From Symbiodinium sp. CCMP2592 (taxonomy: Eukaryota > Sar > Dinophyceae > Suessiales > Symbiodiniaceae), in assembly GCA_905221615.1 (NCBI GenBank), contig CAJNDT010005923.1, positions 415,064-479,063 on the forward strand: a stretch of 64,000 nucleotides of DNA. Reading direction: 5' to 3'. Each line of letters starts with the position of its first letter. Position 1 is the first letter of the stretch. Positions 30,449-40,063 of this stretch are shown in pieces. Position numbers and translations under genes: made by a program. The notes beneath the pieces were generated by a model. It worked only from the letters and a program-made list of their open reading frames with translations, had not been told where the DNA came from and searched no databases.

Positions 30449-30449
30449 C

Positions 30450-30483
<34 letters not shown>

Positions 30484-30486
30484 TAC
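30449..30486. repeat. (TA)n microsatellite
   Basis: TA run with one G interruption. Confidence 0.9.
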
Positions 30487-31044
30487 ACGTATACATACCG
30501 TAGTGTCGTGAACTCGAAGGGCTGAAATAATTGGAGTAGGATCTTCGGGGTCAGCAAGTAATTACTCAGGGCCCCCCTCCCCCCACCCCCACCCCCAGAT
30601 TGCAGGTCTAGACATGTACGTGCACTCGGCAGATCGGGCATGTTCAGAATCTAGGTTCCTGAGAATCCCCTTTATAATACTTATAATAACGGTGCATGTG
30701 TTCCTCCTGCTCGGTTTAGATAAGGAGCCCTAAAACAACAAAGGGACAAAAAGTAACACTCAGGACCTAGGAGTATACTTGCTCCAGCGTCGGACCCGAA
30801 GCTTAATCCCGTCGATCCCCAGCCCTGGGCATTCAAACAGCCCAAACCCTAAACCTTCCACGCTCAACCCTCGACCCTCAACCCTGAAATCTCAACCCTC
30901 AACCCTGAAACCTACTATCTGTAGAGTTCAGACGGGGATCCCTGCAACCTAAACCGTAGAAACAAAAATTAAACCTAAGCTCAGAAGCCTGTGAATGTAC
31001 AAATAGCAGCGACTGTTTTAAGCGCAATGGCCTTTTCAAACAAC
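30487..31044. other. spacer
   Basis: CCCCCAC-rich tract at 30570-30597 and CTCAACCCTCAACCCT words at 30865-30912. No gene supported. Confidence 0.45.
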
Positions 31045-31108
31045 TACAGTACCTACTTTGGGGTCTAAAACCTATGAATGGTACCTACTTCGGGCTATTG
31101 GAAGCCCC
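31045..31108. repeat. PAL-R-like fragment, copy 2
   Basis: ACAGTACCTACTTTGGGGTC and GGTACCTACTTCGGGCTATT match the body of the copy at 29.25 kb. Terminal arms are weak. Confidence 0.6.
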
Positions 31109-31418
31109 TGGCTTTCAGAAGGCTCTGAAACCTTTAAAACCTACAACCCTAAAAACTCCTAAACCGACTACATACGGACCCTAGACCACCAAGGACTCTA
31201 AGGCCCTAAGCGGGCCTTCATAGCAACCCATATATTAAGCTACACCCCAAAAACCTGGAGAACCACCTCCACAAAAAAAGAAGCCTATAGAACACTCGTA
31301 AAACCCAATTGAGCCGCTATAAAACCCTGAACAACCCGATAAGCAACCCTAAGAAACGGATGGAAACCTGCATCACGCCCTGTAGAACTCTAAACCAGCA
31401 CCAGTGTCCGGAGCAACC
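31109..31418. other. C-strand telomere-like and unassigned spacer
   Basis: ACCCTAAAAACTCC, CCCTAAGC and similar decayed words. No coding signal. Confidence 0.4.
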
Positions 31419-31490
31419 CCTATAGGTCCCTTATAGAACCCTTCAAGGATCCCTTGTAGAACCCTTTATTTAAGGAACCCTTTCAAAAAG
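31419..31490. repeat. CCCTTATAGAACCCTTT-type block
   Basis: Same AGGTCCCTTATAGAACCC/AAGGATCCCTTGTAG vocabulary as inside the expanded PAL-F copies. Confidence 0.5.
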
Positions 31491-31594
31491 GGTACTACTC
31501 AGATCATCGTCGTCGAAGCCTCGTTGGTCACAACGAGGCCCAACTCTTTCTTCAGAGACCACTGCAAACGCGAGACTCTCCTGGGCTTCGGACA

Positions 31595-31715
31595 TACTTA
31601 GAGGATCATGGGACTTAGTAACTAGGTTTGTAATTACGGTTGTACTTATAACTACTTATAACCCCACTTAAGGTACTTATAACCATACTTACTAAGTCCC
31701 ATGATCCTCCGCGTA
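31595..31715. repeat. PAL-F/G-like element, copy 4
   Basis: TACTTAGAGGATCATGGGAC to CCCATGATCCTCCGCGTA. It mixes the PAL-F motif GGACTTAGTAA with a PAL-G-like body (ACTTATAACTACTTATAACC). Confidence 0.88.
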
Positions 31716-31795
31716 TGGGAGATTCCGAAAATGGGGGACCCAAATATAGTACCTTCAATAATTAGTAGGATACTTATAACAAGGACCCCAGAAGA
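31714..31795. repeat. PAL-J element, right arm lost, copy 5
   Basis: TATGGGAGATTCCGAAAATG and AATATAGTACC...TAGGATACTTATAACAAGG, then it stops at ACCCCAGAAGAGG. Its first TA is the last TA of the preceding element. Confidence 0.85.
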
Positions 31796-32016
31796 GGGTT
31801 CAGGGTTCAGGGTTTAGGAGCTTCGGACATATTGAGGACTTAGGGTTCAGGGTTTAGGGTCTAAGGTTTAGGGTTTCGGGTTTAAAGAGTCTAAAGTTTA
31901 GGCTTCAGGGGTCTTGAATCTAGTCTAGTCTGGACTGGCTCAGTCAATGTCAAGTCGAGGCGAGTCCAGTCGTAGAGTATAGTATAGTTTTGCATGTATA
32001 CACATCTAGCGCAGAA

Positions 32017-32076
32017 TATGTATATATATATATATATATATATGTAAGTATATATAAGTAAGTATATGTATATATA
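32017..32076. repeat. (TA)n/(GTAAGTATA)n tract
   Basis: TA run passing into imperfect TATAAGTAAG words. Confidence 0.85.
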
Positions 32077-32401
32077 GATTTATTGTGATATGCTTATGCA
32101 TAAATGAACACTAAACCCCCCACGCCGAGGATCAGCCTGTGATCCAAGACTTCATCCTTCTGGTGCTTCCGGTGGTCGGCCCAATTCGAGAGCTGGCGGC
32201 TTAGGATTTGCTATACTGAACTTAGAACCCTAGCAAAAATTATAATTTTAGCTGTTTCTTAGGGATTATAACAACCAAAAATTAAAAATTATTTCTCTAA
32301 GTACCCCTAAGTTTAGGGGGTTAGCCCATCCAGCGAGCTGGCACTGGGAGAGTTGGGGCGGCACATGAACTAGGGGTTGGAGCGTTGTGGAAGTACTAGT
32401 T

Positions 32402-32511
32402 CCTTAAGGACGAAATGATCCCTAAAAGGGTTTAAGGTTCATATACCATATAGGGATTCATAGTATATGGGTATAGGGCCTCTACTTTTAAGGGTCATTT
32501 GGTCCTTCAGG
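32402..32511. repeat. PAL-L palindromic element, copy 1
   Basis: CCTTAAGGACGAAATGATCC to GGGTCATTTGGTCCTTCAGG. Nearly identical to the nested copy at 46938. Confidence 0.92.
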
Positions 32512-32711
32512 TTTGGGTTCAGGGTGCAGCGCAAGAGGGTTTGCAGGAACGAAGAAACGGGCTGGTACTGATGACGATACTCAAACGGATCCCGTTCGTG
32601 TGGGTGTTTACAGCAAGATGACCGGTCTGTTCTTAAAGACCACGTGACTTTAGGCGTTTCTTTGGGCCTTGATCCCGCCATGTCCATAGACGTTGGACGA
32701 CAGGGATGCAT
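32439..32711 (-). CDS. candidate first exon upstream of PAL-L
   Basis: On -, ATG at 32711 opens a 90-codon frame. The first 65 residues (MHPCRPTSMDMAGSRPKETP, then a Cys/His/Arg-rich part) are outside any repeat. The frame then runs into PAL-L, so the true exon, if any, ends earlier. No donor can be chosen. Function unknown. Confidence 0.22.
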   Translation of the reverse strand: MHPCRPTSMDMAGSRPKETPKVTWSLRTDRSSCCKHPHERDPFEYRHQYQPVSSFLQTLLRCTLNPNLKDQMTLKSRGPIPIYYESLYGI

Positions 32712-32721
32712 GATTCAGAGA

Positions 32722-32833
32722 TACTATAGTCTCCATTGTAGTTCCTTTTTTGGTTATCCAAAAACTCTATTATAGGATCCTAGCCATAAAACTGGTTAAC
32801 CAAAAAAAGGAACTACATTGGAGACTATAGGTA
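32722..32833. repeat. PAL-A palindromic element, copy 7
   Basis: TACTATAGTCTCCATTGTAG to CATTGGAGACTATAGGTA. Middle as in the copy at 23417 (AAAACTCTATTATAGGATCC). Confidence 0.95.
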
Positions 32834-33248
32834 ATGTCCTTGCTAGATTCTGCTAGATGTGTAATCAAGCCATACAGGTGGTGACCACATGTGACGTTTA
32901 CTCGTAAGCATGAAGTCCCTAACGTTTACAGATACTTTTGGATTCTGGTTCTGTCCTGTCTAGATAGACGAAAAGCAAAACCACTCAAGGTCGACGAATC
33001 GCCCCTCTATCATACTACATCTCGATTGCTCGTACTCGCACTCACCACCCTGAGGGTCCCAACAAATTGGGGAAGCAAAACAAAAATTGAGGGTTTCTGA
33101 GACTCCAAAGAGACCCAAGGACTCTCCCGAGCACATGCCGGACCCTCCTTAGGAGATACCTGGACCCTTATAGGGCAATAAAATAAGGTCACCAACGCTA
33201 AACGGTCTGGGCAGCAAACCTTTGGTGCCTAAGGCCACGTGCTGCGTT
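32834..33248. other. unique sequence, competing frames
   Basis: A + frame at 32891-33100 (VYRYFWILVLSCLDRRKAKP...) and a minus frame at 33010-33195 are both protein-like. No strong splice site decides. Confidence 0.28.
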
Positions 33249-33383
33249 GAGGTTCCTTTTCTGTGTTCTTATTAAGGAGATTAACCTAAGTTACCATACT
33301 ATAGCGATCTCTAGTGATTATAGTGTGGTTTCCCTATAATGGTAACTTAAATGGAATTCCTTAACAAGAACTCAGTTTCCTAC
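33249..33383. repeat. PAL-Q palindromic element
   Basis: TGTTCTTATTAAGGAGATTA and AAGTTACCATACTATAG pair with TATAATGGTAACTTAAAT and GGAATTCCTTAACAAGAACT. A single copy here, about 135 bp. Confidence 0.8.
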
Positions 33384-33768
33384 TCATCTGCATTTTCAGG
33401 GCTTGCGAACTCATGGGGATCCTGGGCACAGAAACTCGGCGCTGGTGCCAACCACAATCGCCGAAGACTGGGGCCGGGAAGCTGGACTTGCACAGAGATC
33501 TTGAAGGGAGCATTAGGGCTTAATTAAGGTTCCAGATTTATAACAAAGGCTCCCACAAGGAAAGCTGCCGAACCGAGCCCGGTAGCTCTCTTAACCCTAA
33601 ACAGCCCTAAACCCCTAGAACCCTAAACCCCTAAACCCTTGAACCCCCTTAAAGCCCGAAAGGTTAGACGGTGGCCTCGTTCCTGCGGTTTTGCAGTTGA
33701 ACGATTCTCTGCTGGTTGAAGGGGTCCTGCACGAAGGAGGAGCTGCACCGGACCGACTCCCAGAGGGT
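33384..33768. other. spacer
   Basis: CCCTAAACCCC words at 33590-33655. No gene supported. Confidence 0.45.
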
Positions 33769-33781
33769 CCAAGTACTACTA

Positions 33782-33876
33782 TTGATCATATATTTCCTGC
33801 ATTACCCATAAAAAGGAATGTACCATAATTCCCATAGTTTAGGGTCCTTAAGGTAATGCAGGGTTTATACAATCAA
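33782..33876. repeat. PAL-T palindromic element, copy 1 (nested)
   Basis: TTGATCATATATTTCCTGCA to TGCAGGGTTTATACAATCAA with CCATAATTCCCATAG inside. Confidence 0.88.
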
Positions 33877-33925
33877 CCGTAATGCAGTAGGTTCTTAGTG
33901 GATATTTGTGCCCCCCGGGTACATA

Positions 33926-34033
33926 CCCAGAGACTCCAATATCCCTTGATTGAGGAATATACCCCAAACCATATTAGGGATCCTTTTGCAATCTAAGGTA
34001 TACTCCTTAAAAGGGGATATTGGAATCTCTGGG
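33926..34033. repeat. PAL-E palindromic element, copy 2 (nested)
   Basis: CCCAGAGACTCCAATATCCC to GATATTGGAATCTCTGGG, flanked by TA on both sides as a 2-bp target duplication. Confidence 0.95.
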
Positions 34034-34353
34034 TACTACTATACTGTTACTTGGACCCTTTCGGATTAGAAAGGTCATCACTACTGGGGCCAACGTTGAG
34101 GGAGGAGAACTACGAAGACCTTGATAAGGCCCATGACCCATGATCTATGGACCCTAAATTTCAAATCATCGAGTCATTGTTGTAAGGACCCCGAATTCCT
34201 CAGACTCTTCAGGGGTTGTGAAGTCGAATCCGTGCTCCTATCTAAACCCTAAACCCTAAAGCCTCACCAATGGACCCAAGACGACGTTTGCGAAACTACT
34301 TTAAGACTAGGGGGTCCTTTAAAGGGGTTTATAGGGGATCTATAGTAGGGTTC

Positions 34354-34447
34354 TATATTAGGGGCCTTAATACTTATAGGGTTTGGGGTATATGATACTA
34401 TATCTATAATGAGGACCCCCCAAAAAATGTAGTATTGGTAATTACGT
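34354..34447. repeat. PAL-K element, right end missing, copy 4
   Basis: TATTAGGGGCCTTAATACTT, GGGTTTGGGGTATATGATAC, GGACCCCCCAAAAAATGTAG then GGTAATTAC and a break. Confidence 0.8.
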
Positions 34448-34472
34448 CGACAAGTCTCGGCGAGAGGCTTTT

Positions 34473-34577
34473 ACTACAGGGACCTTAATAAGTAGAATGG
34501 GGTTTGGGTCCCTTATACTAGAATTAGAATAAGGAACCGCCAGAATAGTATTTGTAATTATTTAGGCCCCTATATTA
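34473..34577. repeat. PAL-K palindromic element, copy 5
   Basis: CAGGGACCTTAATAAGTAGA, GGGTTTGGGTCCCTTATACT, GGAACCGCCAGAATAGTATT and TTTAGGCCCCTATATTA. It follows the previous K copy by about 25 bp. Confidence 0.85.
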
Positions 34578-35001
34578 CCTCTGCGGGCCTTGGGGTGCTA
34601 TGCAGTCTGTCTGCGATTATCCGGAGGTTCAGACTTTACTTTTTTATAACCATGGGAACGAACACCCATGTCAACATCCCTAACTCGAAGGTTCAGTTGT
34701 TCGGCACCTAAACCCTAGGGTTTGAGGGGCTGCTCTTGCGGCCGGTACCGTGAGTAGGCCTATACTGAATCGCGTTCATCGATGTGCTGACCCGTGCCTA
34801 AACCCTGAACCCTAAAACGTAAAATGGCTAAATCCTAAACCGTAAATTTCTAAACCCTAAACCCTAAATTACTAAACCCTCACCCCCCAACCCTAAACCC
34901 AAACCCCCTGCCTGGATCGGAGGGAACTGGAACTTCGTGCACTGATTGAGTTTGTGCTTTGGAATCTCCACCCGGGCCTGGTTGGGGTTGGAAGGCTTCT
35001 T
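34578..35001. other. spacer with C-strand telomere-like words
   Basis: 34795-34910 has CCCTAAACC variants. No gene supported. Confidence 0.5.
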
Positions 35002-35097
35002 CCCGGAGACTCCAATATCCCTTAATTGAAGAATGTGCCTTAAATCACAGTAGGGTCCCTAGTATCATACAAGGTACATTCCTTCTTGGGTCTGTTT
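35002..35097. repeat. PAL-E element, right arm truncated, copy 3
   Basis: CCCGGAGACTCCAATATCCC and TTAATTGAAGAATGTGCC, GTAGGGTCCCTAGTATCA, then ACATTCCTTCTTGGG without the terminal arm. Confidence 0.82.
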
Positions 35098-35927
35098 GTG
35101 CCCGAAAGGGTACTACTCAGCAACCTAGTTCATGATTATGCGACAGGAAATGGTGATCTCCATAGGTAGTGGCAACTTAGACGAAACCTTCAAGCCCAGA
35201 GCCTAAAGCCTAGGACATCAGAACCCTAAGCCCTCAAGATTGTCCGTTTTGCGGCCGGCCGAGCCACTGATGTTAAGGTTCCTTGGCTTACGCCTCCTAA
35301 GGGTACCTGGGAGGGCTTAGGGTTTAGGGGTTCCTATAGCCTTTCACATCAGGCGTTCTATGAAGAGGTATAGCTCTGTCCGTGTATGCCAGGGTTCTGT
35401 ACGGGCCTTTACATCGGCTCCTTGAATAGTAAGGTCCTCGTCGCGATTCTATAAGAGGCTTGACGGTTCCTACTCAGGTCCGCTTGAGGGTTTTCACGGG
35501 GGGGGGGGGGGGGTTGTGGGGCCTCTTAGCGATTCCTACCAGGTCTTACCATATTTTTCTTTGAGGTCCTTTTCAGTTCTGTGGACGGTGGCTTGTCGGG
35601 CCGTATGGGTTTCCAGAAGGTCCTCTGCAGGCTGCTTGGGGGGATGTATGGGTGTTTTTCCACACACCCGAGATGACATGCCTCCAGTCTTGTCCTGCCT
35701 GGTCCCTGAATCCCAAAACGACTCCACCCGCTGGCCCCAAGCCGACATTTAAGCAATGTGTGAAACAGGTTGGACGTAGCAAGCTCAAGCCAGCTTAGTT
35801 TACATAAGAGCTTTAAAGCGCCGTAAGCCCAAGCCCTAGTGCAGGAAACAGGGGTCTGTCTGAGATCCAGGCGTACATGATTTTGCTCACCGAGTCCATG
35901 TACACCGTCTCCCTGCGGTTTAGGGTT
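35098..35927. other. unique sequence, competing minus frames at 35.5-35.75 kb
   Basis: Three minus frames and one + frame overlap at 35516-35788. The most charged one begins with ATG at 35748 (MSAWGQRVESFWDSGTRQDK). None has clear splice sites. GC-rich upstream sequence and decayed telomere words at 35310. Confidence 0.28.
35498..35513 (+). repeat. G16 homopolymer
   Basis: Sixteen consecutive G after TTTTCAC. The length is uncertain in any assembly. Confidence 0.9.
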
Positions 35928-36145
35928 TACTTGGAGGGTCGGGGGACTTAGTAAGTAGGTAGTAGGTAGACTTATAAGTACCCTAAAAGGGACCCGAATA
36001 TTGCGGTTATGATACTTATAAGTCCCGAAAACACCCGGTTACTAAGTCCCCTAAACCCTAAACCCTTATAGAATCCCTATAGATCCCTTTAAAGGGGCCC
36101 TTAAGCAACCCCTTATAGTTACTAAGTCCCCCCACCCTCCAAGTA
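35928..36145. repeat. PAL-F palindromic element, expanded, copy 5
   Basis: TACTTGGAGGGTCGGGGGAC to CCCCCCACCCTCCAAGTA. Includes an extra CTAAACCCTTATAGAATCCC-TATAGATCCCTTTAAAGG block between two TTACTAAGTCC motifs. Confidence 0.95.
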
Positions 36146-36472
36146 GGACTTGCGAGGCTCAAAGTGAGGAGACTGACACCAGACGGCTTAACCTCTGTCC
36201 AAGGCACCCTTGTCCTTTTAGAAATAATAGACAGGGCCCTATACCTATATCCCTTAGTCGGAATTGTTTAAGAAGGTCTACTAGCCGGTCTGTTTATTCT
36301 TTTGGGGAAACCATGAAAAAGGACAACGCTAGTCCCAGGAGCCCTTCCCTCCTTTCTGCTCTCAGGTCAGTCATCGAGTCTATTTAGAACAACTGGCTCG
36401 GTGCTGCAGCTTGGGTGCGTTTTTCTTTTCGGGTTGAAGACATGTAACCACCTTTGCTTTGCCATCCTTACA
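36146..36472. other. unassigned spacer
   Basis: No supported feature; likely 5' flank or intron of the frame starting at 36473 if that is real. Confidence 0.3.
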
Positions 36473-36670
36473 ATGTCAAAGCCGCTTCTACTTCTGATGC
36501 TTGTCCCATTCGTTGCTGCTGCAAGCCGAGATTTGCCAACTGCCTGTGCTTTCGACTTGTGTTGTTCATTCCACGGTGTTGCGAGCTTTTTGCAGTCCCC
36601 TGTGCCCGCTCAGTACTGCTGTTTCTTGCTTGCCTTGTTTACATCCTGCGAGGCAGTAGCCATCCACTAG
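36473..36670 (+). CDS. candidate ORF with signal-peptide-like start
   Basis: ATG opens 65 codons. Residues 1-17 (MSKPLLLLMLVPFVAAA) fit a secretory signal peptide: Lys near the start, a Leu core and small residues before a likely cut ahead of SRD. The rest is Cys-rich (DLCCSFHG, QYCCFL) with a second hydrophobic stretch. It could be a tiny secreted or membrane protein, or a first exon. A second + frame overlaps (36454-36720). No family recognised. Confidence 0.33.
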   Translation: MSKPLLLLMLVPFVAAASRDLPTACAFDLCCSFHGVASFLQSPVPAQYCCFLLALFTSCEAVAIH

Positions 36671-36688
36671 CTTTGGCTCATCGCCACA

Positions 36689-36764
36689 GCTCCAAACATA
36701 CAATTGTGTGCCTGCTTTAGGGTCTAATGTCTACAAAAAGTACATACTTCGGGCTGTTTGGAGC
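36689..36764. repeat. PAL-R element, copy 3
   Basis: GCTCCAAACATAC to CGGGCTGTTTGGAGC; body GGGTCTAATGTCTACAAAA as in copies 1 and 2. Confidence 0.75.
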
Positions 36765-37183
36765 CCTATATACGGAATATCTGGTGTAGCGAAGCCTTGC
36801 TACATGCATTCATTTGAACGGTCCGGCTGGGGAAAGTCAAATCAGATGACACTTCACGTGTCCATGTCGGCTGAGCCTGTCCTTGCCAACTGAACTAGCG
36901 TGTTCCATCTGCATCGGTCACAACAAAGCACTATCTTTGCTTGCCAGCTTGCCTACCAACCAGTGCTAAGAACACAGCGTGTCTGTAAGGCGTTGCCGAC
37001 ATGAGAACATCAATGACATTACCTCCGTGCTCACATGTACTTGAATATGCTTACATTGACCACCAGGGGATGATTCGCGTTTGTCAGATTTCTTTCTGGC
37101 CTAATTAGGCTGTAGAACATGCAGAATTTTTCTTCTACAGGGATAACTTACGACACAACTCTGCATAAACAAACAAACTGAAC
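36765..37183. other. unique sequence
   Basis: A + frame to 36893 includes GVAKPCYMHSFERSGWGKSN but starts inside PAL-R. No telomere-like words, so this may be intronic or genic sequence around 36.5-37.5 kb. Confidence 0.3.
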
Positions 37184-37516
37184 TTGAAGGACACCCTGCT
37201 CCTAAACCCGGAACCTTATAAAACCCCAGCTAGCACCAGGAACTTCTGGGAATGTTCCTGGCATGAAGCGGTCGCTGACTGCGCATCTGAAACAGTTAAA
37301 GCTAGGTTTGCAACCATAGTTGCTTCGGTCTTGACAGAGTTGGGCCCAGAACGACAACAACCAAGGACAGCGTCCTTTTTGGTTCGCTGGTATATGAATG
37401 CCAGCGAGTGTGAACCATGCAATGGCTACTGTACTTCATGCAGGCATGCACGATACACAAGGACCCTGTACGACTATGATGCCTACAGAAATGCGAAGGA
37501 CAGTGGGCGTACATAG
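37184..37516 (+). CDS. candidate exon, CxxCxxxCxxC motif protein
   Basis: A 110-residue open frame with balanced composition and no repeats: TRNFWECSWHEAVADCASET, a helical-looking VKARFATIVASVLTELG, then ECEPCNGYCTSCRH. The C-x2-C-x3-C-x2-C cluster could bind zinc or an iron-sulfur cluster, but no flanking signature identifies a family. It opens at TTG, not ATG, so it would be internal or terminal. Overlapping frames on both strands reduce confidence. Confidence 0.33.
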   Translation: MKDTLLLNPEPYKTPASTRNFWECSWHEAVADCASETVKARFATIVASVLTELGPERQQPRTASFLVRWYMNASECEPCNGYCTSCRHARYTRTLYDYDAYRNAKDSGRT

Positions 37517-37786
37517 CACGACAACAACACATAGTCATATAACAACATGTTGCATGCATGTCTGTACCAGTGTACATGTATATTCATATGTGTATGTGCC
37601 TCTAATATAGATAGATGGATAGAAACATAGATAGATAGATAGCCGCACGTCTGAAACGAAATGTGCACGAATGGATAACATATAGGTACATATGTCTACT
37701 TTGCACACAGCAAGGTGAATATATCCATAAATACTTTAAATAATTTGAATAATTTAAATATTGGGGAGGACCCTGGGGAGGGGGCC

Positions 37787-37873
37787 GGGCCGGGAATTTA
37801 AATAATTTAAATAACTTAAATATTTCGGGGCCCCCAATATTTAAATTATTTAAATTATTTAAATTCCCGGCCC
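37787..37873. repeat. 38-bp-stem perfect hairpin of TTTAAATAA repeats
   Basis: GGGCCGGGAATTTAAATAAT... (37787-37824) pairs with 37836-37873 at 37 of 38 positions around an 11-nt loop. A third arm-like copy (TTTAAATAATTTGAATAATT) lies at 37736-37764. Not related to the PAL arms. Confidence 0.92.
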
Positions 37874-37899
37874 GACCCCCTCCGTAATTATTTAATTTA

Positions 37900-38076
37900 T
37901 ACATGTATAGGTATATACATATGTACATATACATATACACTCGCGTACGAATATGCACATATATACATACACATATACATATACACAAGCATATACATAT
38001 ACATACACATAAACATACACTTATACAAACACAAGTACACAACCACACGCACAGACACATACATACACATATACAT

Positions 38077-38109
<33 letters not shown>

Positions 38110-38340
38110 CACACACATAAAGATATACATGTGCAACTACGTGTTTATACCTGTATGTGTGCGTGTATCATGAATATATATATATATATATTCTATATAT
38201 GTATATCTATCTATATATATATATATATTCTATATATGTATATCTATATATTTAGATATATATATATATATATATATATGTACATGTGTGCATGCTTATG
38301 TATATGTATATATATATATAGAGAGAGAGGTATATGTAGA
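37900..38340. repeat. (TACA)n/(TA)n low-complexity region
   Basis: About 440 bp of ACATATACATAT, CACA and pure TA runs, including TTCTATATATGTATATCTAT twice (38190, 38229). Long frames here are artefacts. Confidence 0.92.
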
Positions 38341-38463
38341 CATTGACGCATATACAGGGTGGTCAAACTTTGAGCCAGCGGCAAAATCTTTCCCATGCCC
38401 TTGGACTCGCTGACGCCCTGAACACCTCATCAGCTTAGATTGGGTGACTCACGATCTACGGAA

Positions 38464-38571
38464 TATGGGAGTTTCCGAATATGAGGGACCCCACTGTAGT
38501 ACCCTAGATAATAGGATCCTTATTACTAGGACCCCAAGATAAGGTACCCCTAATTTTCGGAAACTCCCATA
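38464..38571. repeat. PAL-J palindromic element, copy 6
   Basis: TATGGGAGTTTCCGAATATG to TTTTCGGAAACTCCCATA, with ATAGGATCCTTATTACTAGG at the centre. TA at both ends. Confidence 0.96.
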
Positions 38572-38649
38572 TCCAGTTCAGGGTCATTTATGTCCTCGTG
38601 TCTCCTCGTGACCCACGAACTTTTTTTTTGTTCTATTGATAAACCTAGT

Positions 38650-38808
38650 GTTGTTTGGCACAGGGACCCCACACTGCAGGCTGCCTCCGTCCGAAATTTA
38701 ACCTCCAAGTTGGGAAGCTGTGAAGAAGAAGGATGCAGTCAGGAGGTGATCTCTGGACTTGGAGCTGCGAATGAATTCCGGTGTGAGGGTCCGGGTTTAG
38801 AAGTTTAG
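38650..38808 (+). CDS. candidate exon, unknown protein
   Basis: After TTGATAAACCTAG a + frame reads VVWHRDPTLQAASVRNLTSK, LGSCEEEGCSQEVISGLGAA and NEFRCEG before entering telomere-like sequence at about 38795. A donor-like GTGAGG lies near 38780. Its acidic/Cys composition differs from the repeats around it. No homology recognised. Confidence 0.3.
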   Translation, partial: VVWHRDPTLQAASVRNLTSKLGSCEEEGCSQEVISGLGAANEFRCEGPGLEV

Positions 38809-39187
38809 GGGTTTAGGGTTTAGGCTTTAGGGGTGAGGTTTTTGGGGTTTAGGGGTTTAGGGTTTAGGCTTTCGGGCTCCGCAGCTTGGCCCGAACATGT
38901 CCGCTGAACTCCGAAATTTTCGTCAGAAGCTCCATATACAAAAGGTCTTCTAACCAACCGAAAGCCATAAAGCCTGGACCCTGAAAGCCCAAAAGCCGAA
39001 ACCTAAACCGCACGACATGAACCAACACCCCCCTGCAAAGTGAAATAACAACCCTTAAAGAACACCCCGAAGCCTAAACCCTGCACCCTAAACCCTTAAC
39101 TAAGTGTCTACCGTCTCGCGGGAGCCGGGCGCAAGCGGACATGGTTCACAGGCTCCCAGCTGAGCCTCCGGAGGGACCGGGTCGACT
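38809..39187. other. telomere-like words in both orientations
   Basis: GGGTTTAGG at 38808-38880, CCTAAACC at 39000-39110. No coding signal. Confidence 0.55.
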
Positions 39188-39513
39188 GCTTGGAGGGTCA
39201 GGGGACTCAGTAAGTAGGTAAATAGTAAGTAGACTTATAAGTACCCAAAAAGGGACCCTAATTGGGGTTTCTGGTACTTATAAGTCCCTAAAACTACCAG
39301 TTACTAAGTCCCCTAAACCCTAAACCCTTATAGGATCCCTATAGATCCCTTTAAAGGGGCCCTTAAGGAACCCTTAAAATAACCAGTTACTAAGTCCCCT
39401 AAACACTAGACCCGTATAGAATCCCTATCGATCCCTATAGAATCCCTATAGATCCCTTTAAAGGGGCCCTTAAGGAACCCATGGTGTTACTAAGTCCCCC
39501 CGACCCTCCCAGT
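39188..39513. repeat. PAL-F element, multiply expanded, copy 6
   Basis: GCTTGGAGGGTCAGGGGACT to CCCCGACCCTCCCAGT. It holds three TTACTAAGTCC motifs and two repeats of the AACCCTTATAGGATCCC-type block, making it about 325 bp. Confidence 0.93.
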
Positions 39514-39538
39514 GGAAACCCCGAGCTGGCATCCCCAG

Positions 39539-39634
39539 TACTCGGAGGTTCATGGGTAGTTATAAGGGTTTCTTTAAGGGCCCCTTTAAAAGGGATCTAT
39601 AGGGATTCTATAAGGGTATATTGTTTTTAGGGCC
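39539..39634. repeat. PAL-G left arm plus CCCTTTAAAAGG block
   Basis: TACTCGGAGGTTCATGGGTA then GGGCCCCTTTAAAAGGGATC and TATAGGGATTCTATAAGGG, which is the PAL-F internal block in reverse. No right arm before the next copy begins. Confidence 0.8.
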
Positions 39635-39824
39635 TACTTGGAGGTTCATAGGTAGTTGTAGTTACAAGTAGGGTTCCGTTAAGGGCTCTATAGGGTGTAG
39701 GGCATAGTAGGATTATAGGGGTTAGGGCTAGTTACAAGTGGGGTTATAAGCCCCCTCATATGGGCTGTATGTATAGTTACCCTACACATAACCCTACTTA
39801 GAACTACCCGTGAACCTCCAAGTA
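39635..39824. repeat. PAL-G palindromic element, expanded, copy 4
   Basis: TACTTGGAGGTTCATAGGTA to CCCGTGAACCTCCAAGTA with a roughly 75-bp insertion including GGGCTCTATAGGGTGTAGGG. Confidence 0.9.
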
Positions 39825-40063
39825 ACCGAGGAGCACGAAAGGGCTCCGTTCTTGGTATAGGGCAGCTCTGTAAGGGGAATAAGACCACAAAAACAGAAAA
39901 GGGTCCATTGGGAGACCTAGTAAGTGTACCGATTTACGGCTTCGGGCTTGTGTTAGGGTTGAGGGCTCAGAGTTCAGGGTTGAGGGTTTATAGTATAGAG
40001 TTCGTCCAGGGTGTAAGTATGCCCGCCTTCCGCAGCCCTCCCGCTTTAAAGCCCCTGTAAGCT

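Larger units (their letters stand above)
33769..34064. repeat. PAL-D-like outer element hosting two insertions
   Basis: Outer arms CCCAGAGGGTCCAAGTACTA and TACTGTTACTTGGACCCTTT lie about 250 bp apart. The interval holds PAL-T (33782-33876) and PAL-E (33926-34033). Confidence 0.85.

Noticed and set aside
37602..38114. 170-codon frame on -
   Set aside because: Reads CATA/TACA repeats and the AT-rich hairpin; not protein-like.
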